Assembly: GCA_013812775.1 (NCBI GenBank)
Contig: JACCSX010000131.1
Coordinates: 1-51,903, forward strand
DNA length: 51,903 nt
Reading direction: 5' to 3'
Source of the DNA: Tatlockia sp.
Lineage (GTDB): Bacteria > Pseudomonadota > Gammaproteobacteria > Legionellales > Legionellaceae
Under the pieces are notes generated by a model that did not search any database, had not been told where the DNA came from, and saw nothing but the letters and a program-made list of their open reading frames with translations. Shown here piece after piece: positions 1-8,216 of the stretch. Every line of letters starts with the position of its first letter. Position 1 is the first letter of the stretch. The position numbers and the translations under genes are program-made.

Positions 1-114
1 TACCAGTTTGTCCTTGTGTTCATAAACACGGCGTATCAAATCACTGGTGACGCCGGTATACAAGACGTTATTGTGTTTATTGGCCAAGAGGTAAACGTAC
101 GATTCCGTATGCAT
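1..114 (-). CDS. GIY-YIG domain nuclease, N-terminal part (runs off the left edge)
   Basis: The minus strand encodes 38 residues beginning MHTESYVYLLANKHN and containing LYTGVTSDLIRRVYEHK. This is the start of a small GIY-YIG protein of the COG2827/UPF0213 type: the first motif appears as YVYLL with the second as YTG, followed by the conserved Arg in DLIRRVYEHK. Such proteins are usually about 80 to 100 residues long, so roughly the first 40 percent is present. An AAGGAA ribosome-binding site lies about 7 bases before the ATG. These single-domain proteins are presumed DNA nucleases, but their cellular role is mostly unknown. The frame is open to the left edge, so it cannot be told whether the gene is intact. 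Confidence 0.75.
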   Translation of the reverse strand, partial: MHTESYVYLLANKHNNVLYTGVTSDLIRRVYEHKDKLV

Positions 115-137
115 AGGAAGTTCCTTGTTTTGCTGGA

Positions 138-305
138 CTATTTATACCCTGTCAACATCCTGCAGGGATGGGCATATTGCTCAGCACCCTGCGTGGAGCG
201 AAAGCCGCCGGATATTTTTTGTTTGCATTTCATCATGCGTAAATCACGTTCAGCATCATTATTGGTGAATGGAACTGCCGAATCATGAAGAAACCTCAAA
301 ACGTC
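138..305 (-). pseudogene. IS66-family transposase (TnpC) C-terminal remnant
   Basis: The minus strand reads DVLRFLHDSAVPFTNNDAER, then DLRMMKCKQKISGGFRSTQG, then a diverging tail ending in TAG. The block PFTNNDAERDLRM-K-KQKISGGFRS is the hallmark near the C-terminus of IS66 transposases, covering the catalytic Glu region. The frame is cut by TAA immediately upstream. The usual tail after GGFRS-GA (around a YISTARKQG-like stretch) is missing, so about 55 codons of an approximately 500-residue protein survive. The fragment is a dead IS scar beside the GIY-YIG gene, and no terminal inverted repeats could be identified. Confidence 0.8.
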
Positions 306-460
306 TTAGCGTTGATATGATTTGTTCGTAGTCTTTCATTCGGCTATTTGATCATAACCACATAATTTTTCAATTTTTTTGATGTTATTTGGAAAAATAT
401 TTAGACGGTCATCATTTAAAACCAAAAGAATCGTACTTTTGAGAAATCTCTACCACAGCA

Positions 461-490
461 GGGAGATCCCTCGCTTCGCTCGGGATGACG
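461..490. repeat. Dispersed intergenic repeat, CGGGATGACG type
   Basis: A GC-rich patch in AT-rich intergenic DNA reads GGGAGATCCCTCGCTTCGCT and then CGGGATGACG. Related text occurs at 12718-12790 (GAGATGACGTGTGGTGGGGA) and 44044-44095 (CTCGGGATGACG). It sits between the IS66 scar and the 3-prime end of the gene that stops at 501. Here only a short ATCCC/GGGAT pairing is visible, so this looks like a partial copy. The rest of 306-500 shows no gene. Confidence 0.55.
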
Positions 491-500
491 TGGGGAGTTA

Positions 501-1457
501 CTAAAAAGGTCTATAGTTCAAAACAAAACAGCAATCATCAGGCTCAGGACTTTCTAATTCTTCTTCATTCATTAAATAAGATTTGGCGAATTGAACTAAA
601 GATACAGGGATAGCCAAAAGCAAGAACAGGCAAATACCTGCTGAAAATCGAAGAATTTCTAAAGGCACTACGGCCAATAAAGTTAGAGCTTGAATACACT
701 TTCCTTTATGTTGAGAATCCCAAAATAATTTCCGCGAAAGCAGCGGAAAAATCAAATAATCCAAGAGGCCCTTCGAACCTTTACCGGAAAATTCTTCGGA
801 GAAATTCGTATTTTCTTGCGCTTTTTTATCACTTCCTAACATGAAATCAAAGATAGAGTTAAAACCTTGATCACGAATTTTATAATGATTCCCCAAGAGA
901 ATATCAAAAGTAGCACAAAGTGCATCTAGAAAATCATGTTTAGAGTGAAAATCTTTTTTAATTTGTTCTGAAACAGTAGTGTCTAAAACCTCTTTATTTT
1001 CTCTACGGAGATTATTTATACCTGAATAGGTCGAAGCAGGATTTAAAGCTCTAAAAAAGGGCAAAATAGGCCTTTGTTTTGTTTTTACTAAGGAAATCAT
1101 ATGTTCAACAGACAAATATCTTGCCTTACCTACACCCGTATTAAAAAGGAATGAAAACTCAAGCTCAGTATCAGATCCTTTTAAAATATAAGTAGGATTT
1201 TGCTTAATATAATAATAATCATCTGCATTGTAATAGCTTTTAAAATCTGGGTTATGTTGAATCTTAGGTTTTAAAGTTTGCAAATCATTTAAGGCTTCAA
1301 GTACTGCCTCTTTGCTCCGAGCAGAAATAAATTTTGATAAAATTGGCTCAGGCTCTTGATTATAACAATTTATGCGCACCATCTCATCACCGCCATTGTA
1401 ATTAAAAAGCGAAAAGGCATCAGCGTTGAAGTGAAGGTAAATAGCAATTTTTGACAT
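501..1457 (-). CDS. Hypothetical membrane protein with acidic C-terminal tail
   Basis: This 318-residue protein belongs to no family I recognise. The N-terminal 250 residues are soluble-looking and mixed alpha/beta, with no signal peptide. Residues about 255 to 297 form one long or two short hydrophobic segments (LLAVVPLEILRFSAGICLFL, then LLAIPVSLVQFAKSYLM). The tail is acidic (NEEELESPEPDD) and ends CCFVLNYRPF. In Legionella, a Glu-rich stretch near a C-terminus is a known feature of many Dot/Icm secretion substrates, so an effector role is possible, but this is inference from composition only. A good sigma-70-like promoter lies upstream at 1488-1515, and AAGGA precedes the ATG. The gene stands alone. 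Confidence 0.75.
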   Translation of the reverse strand: MSKIAIYLHFNADAFSLFNYNGGDEMVRINCYNQEPEPILSKFISARSKEAVLEALNDLQTLKPKIQHNPDFKSYYNADDYYYIKQNPTYILKGSDTELEFSFLFNTGVGKARYLSVEHMISLVKTKQRPILPFFRALNPASTYSGINNLRRENKEVLDTTVSEQIKKDFHSKHDFLDALCATFDILLGNHYKIRDQGFNSIFDFMLGSDKKAQENTNFSEEFSGKGSKGLLDYLIFPLLSRKLFWDSQHKGKCIQALTLLAVVPLEILRFSAGICLFLLLAIPVSLVQFAKSYLMNEEELESPEPDDCCFVLNYRPF

Positions 1458-1487
1458 TTCAAATATCCTTGAATTTGTAAGACGGGC

Positions 1488-1515
1488 ATTATATCAAAGA
1501 CCAATAATTATGCAA
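1488..1515 (-). promoter_or_regulatory. Putative sigma-70 promoter of the 318-residue membrane protein
   Basis: On the minus strand a perfect TATAAT (-10, at 1488-1493) follows TTGCAT (-35, at 1510-1515; 4 of 6 consensus bases) with a 16-base spacer. The -10 lies about 30 bases before the ATG at 1457. This is sequence match only. Confidence 0.5.
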
Positions 1516-1667
1516 GTTGAGTTTGTTTTTAACTTAACTCCACCTTTGTTTTATTGATGTATCAACACTTAGGGTTATGAGGACAATTAATATTTTGTGT
1601 AGTAAAATCAAACACCTTGATGAACTTCAATCGAAAGAGGGATAAAACGGCGTTTTGAGATAATAAC

Positions 1668-2093
1668 ATGACTCTAACAATATTAAAGAATTGGTGGAAA
1701 AATATGAGAAAAACTCCTTTGGAAGCAATTTATGAATTAGATTTAGCATTCAACCAAGGTAATTTAGATAGTGTTTTAAGTTTTTATGAAGATACAGCAA
1801 CTGTTGTATTAGAGCCAGGAAATGTCATTTCCGGGAAAGCCAGCCTTCAGAAATCCTTTGCTTCTGTTTTAAAACTTAAAGGAAAAGCCACCCAATTAAA
1901 AACAAACCTAATTGAATCAGGTGAATTAGCTCTTTTTAGTTCAAAATGGAAGTTTGAGTGGATATCTATAGATGGAAAATCAATGACCAGAGAGAGTTTT
2001 GCAACAACGGTGTTTCGAAAGAATCAACAAGGAGAATGGCTGATAGCAATAGACAATTCCTTTGGCCCAGCGGTACTAGGAGATTTAAATTAA
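1668..2093 (+). CDS. SnoaL-like / NTF2-fold protein
   Basis: The 141-residue protein has the layout of the SnoaL-like (DUF4440/SgcJ) NTF2 fold. A helical start (IYELDLAFNQGNLDSVLSFY) is followed by EDTATVVLEPGNVISGKASL, where the G-G-A-L segment is typical of the family, and then beta strands ending TTVFRKNQQGEWLIAIDNSF. Family members are small cone-shaped barrels, usually about 120 to 150 residues; functions range from isomerases to binding proteins, so no substrate can be named. The first M (MTLTILKNWWKNM) could be replaced by the ATG giving MRKTPLEAIYEL (residue 14), which is where the conserved domain starts. It is monocistronic, with repeat DNA downstream. Confidence 0.75.
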   Translation: MTLTILKNWWKNMRKTPLEAIYELDLAFNQGNLDSVLSFYEDTATVVLEPGNVISGKASLQKSFASVLKLKGKATQLKTNLIESGELALFSSKWKFEWISIDGKSMTRESFATTVFRKNQQGEWLIAIDNSFGPAVLGDLN

Positions 2094-2190
2094 TTGCTTT
2101 AAATTAAACATGAAATGGACCTTTTTTCCAGTATCCCCGCCGAACCTCTACATGACGACACCTATTTGTTTATACTAGATACACTCTTCT

Positions 2191-2217
2191 TTCCGCGCCT
2201 TTGTGCGCGGAATCCAG
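2191..2217. repeat. REP-like hairpin, CCGCGC family, copy 1
   Basis: TTCCGCGC and GCGCGGAA form a perfect 8-bp stem around the loop CTTTGT, followed by ATCCAG. The same design recurs at 38209-38233 (TACCGCGC/GCGCGGTA then ATCCAG) and, in weaker form, at 44637-44660. It sits between two genes that converge on it and could also act as an attenuator, although no U-run follows. Confidence 0.6.
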
Positions 2218-2273
2218 TCTTCCAATACGGCCGAGGGGCTTAGCGCAAGGGAATACTTCCTGTGTTAAGAGCC

Positions 2274-3251
2274 TTACTGAGGGAACAACATTTTTTCCAA
2301 TGCCTCATTCACTGATATCTGAGGTTTCCAGTCGAGCATGTCTTTTGTTTTATTAATATCAAGTTGTAAAGATCCGCATAAACGCTCAAATATTTCTTTT
2401 CGTCCGACTAGAGTTGCCGCCCAGCTCAGTAGAATTTGCGGTATTGGTAGCAGGCGGGCAGGCTTATTAACTAGATGGCCAATTCGGCTTAGCAGCTCGG
2501 TGGTTGATAAATCATCTCCATCCGATACAAGAAAAACTTGATTTGCAGCACGTGGATTGCTTATACAAGTCAAAATAAGGCTATTCAAATTTTCTATCGA
2601 GACAAACGATCGTTTATTTGTAACCGCACCTAAGGGTATAGGAAGCCCTTTTTGTAACCAAAAAAGCATGCGTTGAAAATTACCTTTAACACCAGGACCG
2701 TAAACCAAAGGCGGTCGGATTATCACAACTTCCATGCCTGTTTTGGCGGCTAGTTCTTGTAAACCCTGTTCTGCTTCATATTTAGAAATCGCATAGGGAT
2801 CCTGGGGATTAGGTAAATCATCGGCAGAAAAGGGTTTATTAGCAAAGGTTGATTCACCGTTTACCTTTATTGAGCTGATAAAAATAAAACGCTTAACGCC
2901 TGAGCTAGCTGCTTGAGCTGCTAACTTTAGCGTACCCTCAGTATTAACCTTTCTGAATTCTTGCAGAGGTTCTTTTGCTTTTTCATTCATAATATGAGCA
3001 CGAGCAGCAGCATGGATGACCAGATCACAGCCCTCAATAACCTCAGTCCAATTTGTTTGAGCAGAAAGATCAATTGATCTATAAATGCATATTTCTGGCG
3101 CAAAGAGTTGAGCTTTGGGAGTCCTGACTGCAATTCTTAGAGCATAATCATTCTGTTCTGCAAGTTTTTTAAGTAATTGCTGCCCTACAAAACCAGTTGC
3201 TCCGGTCAGTAATATGTTTTTAACCAGCGACTGCTTCATATAGTTTCTCAT
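2274..3251 (-). CDS. NAD-dependent epimerase/dehydratase (extended SDR)
   Basis: The 325-residue protein is an extended short-chain dehydrogenase. The N-terminal nucleotide-binding motif is GATGFVGQQLLKKL (residues about 17-30). The catalytic YxxxK is YAISKYEAE near residue 152, preceded by the conserved Ser region FIFISSIKVNGE, and RPPLVYGPG follows. It resembles the UDP-hexose 4-epimerase-like enzymes found in O-antigen and exopolysaccharide clusters; the sugar cannot be read from the sequence. Its first 32 bases overlap the end of the upstream glycosyltransferase gene, so the two are translationally coupled. A second ATG four codons in (MKQSLVKN) is an equally good start, with GAG spaced 8 bases upstream. 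Confidence 0.88.
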   Translation of the reverse strand: MRNYMKQSLVKNILLTGATGFVGQQLLKKLAEQNDYALRIAVRTPKAQLFAPEICIYRSIDLSAQTNWTEVIEGCDLVIHAAARAHIMNEKAKEPLQEFRKVNTEGTLKLAAQAASSGVKRFIFISSIKVNGESTFANKPFSADDLPNPQDPYAISKYEAEQGLQELAAKTGMEVVIIRPPLVYGPGVKGNFQRMLFWLQKGLPIPLGAVTNKRSFVSIENLNSLILTCISNPRAANQVFLVSDGDDLSTTELLSRIGHLVNKPARLLPIPQILLSWAATLVGRKEIFERLCGSLQLDINKTKDMLDWKPQISVNEALEKMLFPQ

Positions 3252-4326
3252 ATTCCATTACCATTTTATCAGCAGTAAAAAGCTCCCAATATCGTGCTGC
3301 TGCACGCTCACCCATTTCGGCTCTCTTATCAGGATTATCCCAAAGATCTTGCATTGCATTGCGAAGTGCTTGTGGGTCGTTTGGTGGCACGACAATACCC
3401 GTTTCCTTGTCAATATTAATATAAGTTGTTCCAGTACCAATCTCAGCGGAAATTAAAGGCTTGCTGAACATAGCACCTTCAAGCAGCGAAACGCCAAAGG
3501 CTTCAGAGCGCAGATGTGAGGGAAAAACCAGGGCGAGAGCTAATTGTAAAAGAGCAATCTTATCTTCTTCCGGCAACTTTCCTAAAAAATGAATATTAGT
3601 TAATTTCAATGCCCTTGCCTGCGCTTTTAATTCCTCTTCAAGAGGCCCTGTTCCGACTATTATAATTGGGAAGGGACTATTAACCGCTGCATCTAATAAT
3701 ATATTCAAGCCCTTATAATAACGCAACACACCTACAAACAGAAAAAAGTCATTGCCAAAACGCTCTCGCCAATAGCCCATTCTTTCCTTTGTGGGCTGCA
3801 GGTAACTGTTTTTATTTAAACCATTAGGAATGATAGAAACTTTTTGTTTATGTTGCTGCAAAACCGGGCTGGTAGCTAGATAATTGGGGGAAGTAGCAAC
3901 AATTTTATCTACAGCAGATAAAAAACGGTTCATTATTGGGCGATACAAAAGCATCAATTTTTTTTGACGAACAATGTCTGATTGGTAGGTTACAACAGAA
4001 GGAATTTTAATCTTGCTGAATAAATGCAAAATATCAGCAAAAGGCCAAGGAAATTGATAATGAATTACATCGGCCTGCTCTGCGATTTTGCAAAAATCAC
4101 GAAGCAAGGAAAAAGACACTCCATTGGATGCAAGATTAAAATTTTCTTTATAGCGAATATTTTTGCTACCTGAAAAATCAATTTCTCTTGGTTTTGGATT
4201 TGGTGAAAGAGATAAAATTGTATGTTCGTGTTTTGATTGTGGATGACAAGCAATTTGGGCAATTACCTGCTCAACACCACCAAAACCTTCACTAAAAAAA
4301 GTCTTGTAAACATGCAAGATTCTCAT
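3220..4326 (-). CDS. Glycosyltransferase family 4 (GT-B fold)
   Basis: The 368-residue protein has the order expected of a GT4 glycosyltransferase. An N-terminal Rossmann domain with the glycine loop GFGGVEQVIAQIA is followed by a central PNGLNKNSY acceptor-side motif (IIPNGL). The C-terminal nucleotide-sugar domain has LFVGVLRYYKGLNILLDAA and the EX7E-type region SEAFGVSLLEGAMFSKPLI, then GIVVPPNDPQALRNAM. It transfers a sugar from an activated donor to a glycan or lipid acceptor at the cytoplasmic face. It is the first gene of a two-gene operon with the epimerase at 2274, next to mannose-nucleotide synthesis (manC), which suggests cell-surface polysaccharide assembly. Donor and acceptor are unknown. 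Confidence 0.9.
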   Translation of the reverse strand: MRILHVYKTFFSEGFGGVEQVIAQIACHPQSKHEHTILSLSPNPKPREIDFSGSKNIRYKENFNLASNGVSFSLLRDFCKIAEQADVIHYQFPWPFADILHLFSKIKIPSVVTYQSDIVRQKKLMLLYRPIMNRFLSAVDKIVATSPNYLATSPVLQQHKQKVSIIPNGLNKNSYLQPTKERMGYWRERFGNDFFLFVGVLRYYKGLNILLDAAVNSPFPIIIVGTGPLEEELKAQARALKLTNIHFLGKLPEEDKIALLQLALALVFPSHLRSEAFGVSLLEGAMFSKPLISAEIGTGTTYINIDKETGIVVPPNDPQALRNAMQDLWDNPDKRAEMGERAAARYWELFTADKMVMEYEKLYEAVAG

Positions 4327-4489
4327 GAACTCAGGAACTCTCTTTTCAATAAAACCGACATATTAACATATAATTTATTGAATTCTGTCATTCCGTTTAT
4401 GTAAAACATCAACAATCCTGCAAAAGATAGTCGCATAATAAGGGGAATTGGAGATATACTGTGCGAACGTTCATGAGTTGGAAGGTTGC

Positions 4490-5308
4490 ATGTCCTTAAA
4501 GGCCATGTATAACGAAACTACCGGAAATTATGCTACTGCCGATCAATTTGGATCACTCAGCGACAGCCATTTGGCCGCGATAGCCCAAATTAAAAAAGAA
4601 CATTTGGGCCTAAGACCGCATTATAAGGTGCTGGATTTCGGCGTAGGCAATGGTGCTTTTTTATCTAAATTACGCTCCTGTATGCCAGAGGCTGATTTTA
4701 CTGGCATTGATATTTCCAAAAAGATGCTTAATGAAGCCTGTAAGCTTCTACCTCTTACTCCAATTGAAGCCAGTGCTACAGAAGCAAGCCACTACCTGCC
4801 TCATCATAGTCAGGATTTAGTGCTTGCTCATTTTATCAATGCTTACATTCCCATCCACACACTGTTCCATGAAGCTGATGTTCTTACGCGCGCAAATGGC
4901 TATTTTTCGCTTATCACAACAACCTATGAATCATTTCCAATCGCCCAGCAACATTTAGCAGAGTTTATTTCCCAGGGTTCTATATTAAGCTCTGTTGTAG
5001 GACATTATTACAAAGCGATGGTTAAAAATACCACGGTTGCTTCCGGACTGGATGAACTTATGCGTGTTTTTGCCCAGCATAAATTCGAAGTTGTTCAACA
5101 CCAACGCTTACGTATTCCCGTAACCTTGCAAGATATTGACGAGCTTGCCCTTTTTGGCGTCGAAGGAACCTGGTTTTTAAATAGCATCTCCATGCGAATG
5201 CTACCTAAAAATTTCCTGTTACAACGATTAAAGCGCCTTTTCGGGCAAATTTTTACTTTCCCCTATCATGATACTCATATTATTGATGTAATTTTGGCTA
5301 AAAAATAA
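4490..5308 (+). CDS. Class I SAM-dependent methyltransferase
   Basis: Motif I (VLDFGVGNGAFLSKLRSC) and the acidic residue closing strand 2 (FTGIDISKKML) mark a Rossmann-fold SAM methyltransferase. HSQDLVLAHFINAYI is the post-II/IV region. The protein is 272 residues from the chosen ATG (MSLKAMYNETTG), which has GAAGG just upstream; a TTG at 4448 with AAGGGG nearby would add 14 residues. The substrate is not evident. A small-molecule or glycan/lipid methylation role would fit its place between the GT4/epimerase pair and manC, but it is transcribed away from the former. The ending VTLQDIDELALFGVEGTWFL is helical and probably forms the substrate lid. Confidence 0.85.
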   Translation: MSLKAMYNETTGNYATADQFGSLSDSHLAAIAQIKKEHLGLRPHYKVLDFGVGNGAFLSKLRSCMPEADFTGIDISKKMLNEACKLLPLTPIEASATEASHYLPHHSQDLVLAHFINAYIPIHTLFHEADVLTRANGYFSLITTTYESFPIAQQHLAEFISQGSILSSVVGHYYKAMVKNTTVASGLDELMRVFAQHKFEVVQHQRLRIPVTLQDIDELALFGVEGTWFLNSISMRMLPKNFLLQRLKRLFGQIFTFPYHDTHIIDVILAKK

Positions 5309-5475
5309 GTAATAAATCTGCGTGAAAAAGTCTAAGGATTTAGGAGTGGATGCTAATATTATCACGAAGGAGCATATTTGAGTTCAGGTTGAGAAATAAA
5401 GACGGATAGACGAGCAGCGTGCTTTACTTTCAAGTTAGGTCAAATGTGGACTTACCTTTTGAGGGGCCAGGTACT

Positions 5476-6891
5476 TTAAACTCGTCCATATACATCTTGA
5501 AAACGTACTATATCGTCCTCGCCCATGTATTCACCACTCTGAACTTCAATCATCACCAAGAGTGTCAGACCTGGATTTTCCAGACGATGTTTGTGTCCTG
5601 CTGGAACATAGGTTGATTCATTAGTACCAATAAAGATTTCTTTATCTCCATTGACGACCTTAGCCATCCCGCTTACCACAATCCAATGCTCAGAGCGATG
5701 GTAGTGCATTTGCAGACTTAAGCTTGCACCAGGTCTTACTTCAATACGTTTAATTTTAAAGCGCGGACCGGCCTCAAGCACAGTAAAGGTTCCCCAAGGT
5801 CGATGAACAGTTCGGTGTAATCTATGTGCTTCATGGCCTTGTTTTTTTAATTGGCTATAAATTGATTTAATATCCTGGGCACGCGCTTTAGATGCGACCA
5901 GTAGCGCATCAGCTGTATCGATTATGAAAAGATCGTCAATGCCAACAGCAGCGATTAAGCGATCCTGACCACGAATATAACAATTAGCAACATCATACAG
6001 CAGCGTTTCACCTTCTATGCGATTTCCATTTTCATCCGAGGCAGTTAAATTGCCTAAGGAGTTCCAGGAACCAATATCGCTCCAACCAATCTGACAAGGC
6101 ACAACCGCAACTTGTTTTGATTTTTCGATAAGAGCGTAGTCTATAGAATCATCTGGTACTAAATCAAATTTCCCGGCATCAAGTTCAAGTTGGGTAAAAT
6201 CCTGACCTGTGGCTTTGTAAGATTCTTCAATACAGGTTTTACTTGCTTTAAGAATTTCCGGGCAATAAAGTTCCACTTCTGCTAACAAGGTATTCACAGA
6301 AAAGCAAAACATCCCAGAATTCCAAAAGAAGCGTTTGGAATCCAAATACTCTTGGGCCTTTTCCAAGGACGGTTTTTCAACAAATTTTATTACCTGATTG
6401 CCCTCAGCTTCGATATAACCATAGCCAGTTTCCGGGCAGTCTGGTTGAATACCAAAGGTCACCAGTTTGCCTTGTTGGGCAAATTTAATCGCTTCAGCTA
6501 CAGCGATAGCAAAAGCCTTTTGATCGTTAATAAGATGATCTGCTGGCAGGACCAGCATGAGAGTCTCAGCATCATGAGTTTCATTAATTTGTAAGGCCGC
6601 AGTTACTATAGCAGCAGCTGTATTACGCCCAAAGGGTTCCAGAATATAAGACAGCTTTAAACCGGTCTGATTCGCTTCGCGGTATTCATCGGCAGTTTTA
6701 AAAAATAATTCGCGATTAGTGACGGTAAGAATTTCGTCCACACCTGGTAATTGTGCAGCACGCAGGAAGGTTTTCTTTATCAGGCTCTGACCATCTGGGA
6801 GATTGATAAAGGGTTTGGGGTGCAATTCGCGGGAAACAGGCCAGAGTCTTGAGCCGGCACCACCACAAAGAATAATTGGTATCATATGCAT
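5476..6891 (-). CDS. manC: Mannose-1-phosphate guanylyltransferase / mannose-6-phosphate isomerase (bifunctional type)
   Basis: The protein makes GDP-mannose from mannose-1-phosphate and GTP. Residues about 4-20 carry the pyrophosphorylase signature (LCGGAGSRLWPVSRELHPKP). FVEKPSLEKAQEYLDSKRFF and WNSGMFCF follow, as in the family. The C-terminal third is a type II phosphomannose isomerase cupin (RPWGTFTVLEAGPRFKIKRI, QMHYHRSEHWIVVSG, VPAGHKHRLENPG), so both AlgA/ManC domains are present. At 471 residues it has the usual length. It starts 10 bases after lipA ends, so it probably shares that transcript. GDP-mannose would feed the neighbouring polysaccharide genes. Confidence 0.95.
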   Translation of the reverse strand: MHMIPIILCGGAGSRLWPVSRELHPKPFINLPDGQSLIKKTFLRAAQLPGVDEILTVTNRELFFKTADEYREANQTGLKLSYILEPFGRNTAAAIVTAALQINETHDAETLMLVLPADHLINDQKAFAIAVAEAIKFAQQGKLVTFGIQPDCPETGYGYIEAEGNQVIKFVEKPSLEKAQEYLDSKRFFWNSGMFCFSVNTLLAEVELYCPEILKASKTCIEESYKATGQDFTQLELDAGKFDLVPDDSIDYALIEKSKQVAVVPCQIGWSDIGSWNSLGNLTASDENGNRIEGETLLYDVANCYIRGQDRLIAAVGIDDLFIIDTADALLVASKARAQDIKSIYSQLKKQGHEAHRLHRTVHRPWGTFTVLEAGPRFKIKRIEVRPGASLSLQMHYHRSEHWIVVSGMAKVVNGDKEIFIGTNESTYVPAGHKHRLENPGLTLLVMIEVQSGEYMGEDDIVRFQDVYGRV

Positions 6892-6901
6892 TAAAAAACC
6901 C

Positions 6902-7885
6902 TTATAGTCCTAAATTATCACGCTTAAAGACCCGATCAGCTCGATAACTTGAGCGCACTAATGGACCCGATGCTACTTCAAAAAAACCCTTTTGCAAACC
7001 AATTTCACGTAATTCTAAAAAGACTTCAGGTCTGACATAGCGGTCAACTGGTAAATGATTTTTAGTAGGTTGTAAATATTGACCCAGCGTTAAAATGTCG
7101 ACCTGTTGTGAACGTAGATCATCCATCGTCTTGATGATTTCTTCATCAGTTTCACCCAGACCTAGCATGAGGCTGGTTTTTGTTAATACCTCTGGACGAT
7201 ATTTTTTAGCAAAGGCCAAAACTTTAAGTGTTTGCCAATAACCGGCACGGTTGTCGCGAACCGGATGAGTCAAGCGTTCAACTGTTTCTACATTCTGAGC
7301 AAACACATCGACTCCACTATCCAAAAGGCTGGCGATATCCTTTTCTACTCCTTGAAAATCTGGTGTTAAGGCTTCCACTTTTGTGCGGGGACAACGGACT
7401 TTAATTGCTCTTATAGTGTCAGCATAATGTTTTGCACCGCCATCTGCCAGATCGTCACGATTTACCGAAGTTAAGACCACATAATCAAGATTCATCAAAG
7501 CAACCGTATTGGCCGTATTTTCTGACTCCTCTGCATCCAGCCACCCTTGAGGATTACCGGTATCAACTGCGCAAAAACGGCAAGCCCTCGTGCAGACAGC
7601 TCCCATCAGCATAATAGTGGCAGTGCCATGCGACCAGCATTCTGCAATATTAGGACATTTTGCTTCTTCACAAACAGTGGACAGGCGATGTTTGACAACC
7701 TGGTCCTTAACTTGTTTGTAGGCAGGAGTCATTTGATTAGTTATACGCAGCCATTTTGGTTTTGCTAAGCGTTCTGCGATAGAATCAGCTGATTTGACGC
7801 CGTCTTTAATAGCCACTATACCCTGAGCCGTCTTGTATTTATGACCACTTTCGACAACAACTGGAATATCAATTAATTTGCTCAT
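6902..7885 (-). CDS. lipA: Lipoyl synthase
   Basis: This radical SAM enzyme inserts two sulfurs into protein-bound octanoyl groups, making lipoyl cofactors for pyruvate and 2-oxoglutarate dehydrogenases and the glycine cleavage system. Both cysteine clusters are visible: [12 protein letters not shown] (auxiliary cluster) and CTRACRFC (the CxxxCxxC SAM cluster). The C-terminal [13 protein letters not shown] contains the conserved RSSY motif whose Ser ligates the auxiliary cluster. The length of 327 residues is normal. LipB is not in this window. The manC gene follows after 10 bases. Confidence 0.97.
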   Translation of the reverse strand: MSKLIDIPVVVESGHKYKTAQGIVAIKDGVKSADSIAERLAKPKWLRITNQMTPAYKQVKDQVVKHRLSTVCEEAKCPNIAECWSHGTATIMLMGAVCTRACRFCAVDTGNPQGWLDAEESENTANTVALMNLDYVVLTSVNRDDLADGGAKHYADTIRAIKVRCPRTKVEALTPDFQGVEKDIASLLDSGVDVFAQNVETVERLTHPVRDNRAGYWQTLKVLAFAKKYRPEVLTKTSLMLGLGETDEEIIKTMDDLRSQQVDILTLGQYLQPTKNHLPVDRYVRPEVFLELREIGLQKGFFEVASGPLVRSSYRADRVFKRDNLGL

Positions 7886-7952
7886 GCGAATGCCAGAAAT
7901 ATCAGATGCTGTGATAATCCCAAATCAATCAAGACAGATCAAGCTTATTTGG

Positions 7953-8216
7953 CTAGGATTTAAGTTTTTTCATGTATTCACGCAAAAATCTTGCATGGGA
8001 ACCATCACATAAGGGCGGGTCCTTTGTTTCTTTACAAGCACAAAAATAAAGAGTTTCGCTGACTGTGGCCTTATACAAAACAGCTTGCCGGCAATTTTCC
8101 CGATCACAAAAAGGCTGAGTTTTAGACTTCCCACAACTGCACCAGCAATATGTTTTTCCCTCTTCAACCTCATAGCCTATAGGAAAAAACGGCAAAATAG
8201 CATCATCTTCAGTCAT
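7953..8216 (-). CDS. CDGSH-type iron-sulfur protein, two motifs
   Basis: This small soluble protein (87 residues from MTEDDAIL) has two CDGSH-like 2Fe-2S motifs. The C-terminal one is canonical: CACKETKDPPLCDGSH. The first is CSCGKSKTQPFCDREN, in which the cluster-ligating His position is Asn. CDGSH proteins bind labile, redox-active 2Fe-2S clusters. I chose the ATG at 8216 because GGAG lies 6 to 7 bases before it; the longer frame from 8243 lacks this. The start overlaps the last 8 bases of the thioredoxin/membrane gene, which implies translational coupling and a shared redox job. The partner and reaction are unknown. Confidence 0.85.
   Translation of the reverse strand: MTEDDAILPFFPIGYEVEEGKTYCWCSCGKSKTQPFCDRENCRQAVLYKATVSETLYFCACKETKDPPLCDGSHARFLREYMKKLKS

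Noticed and set aside
16-288. Plus-strand 90-codon open frame at the left edge
   Set aside because: It is antisense to the GIY-YIG start and the IS66 remnant, both of which have recognisable motifs on the minus strand.
4448-4489. TTG start extending the methyltransferase by 14 residues
   Set aside because: The added residues are outside the conserved domain; an ATG with GAAGG upstream is the simpler start, although the TTG also has AAGGGG nearby and cannot be excluded.
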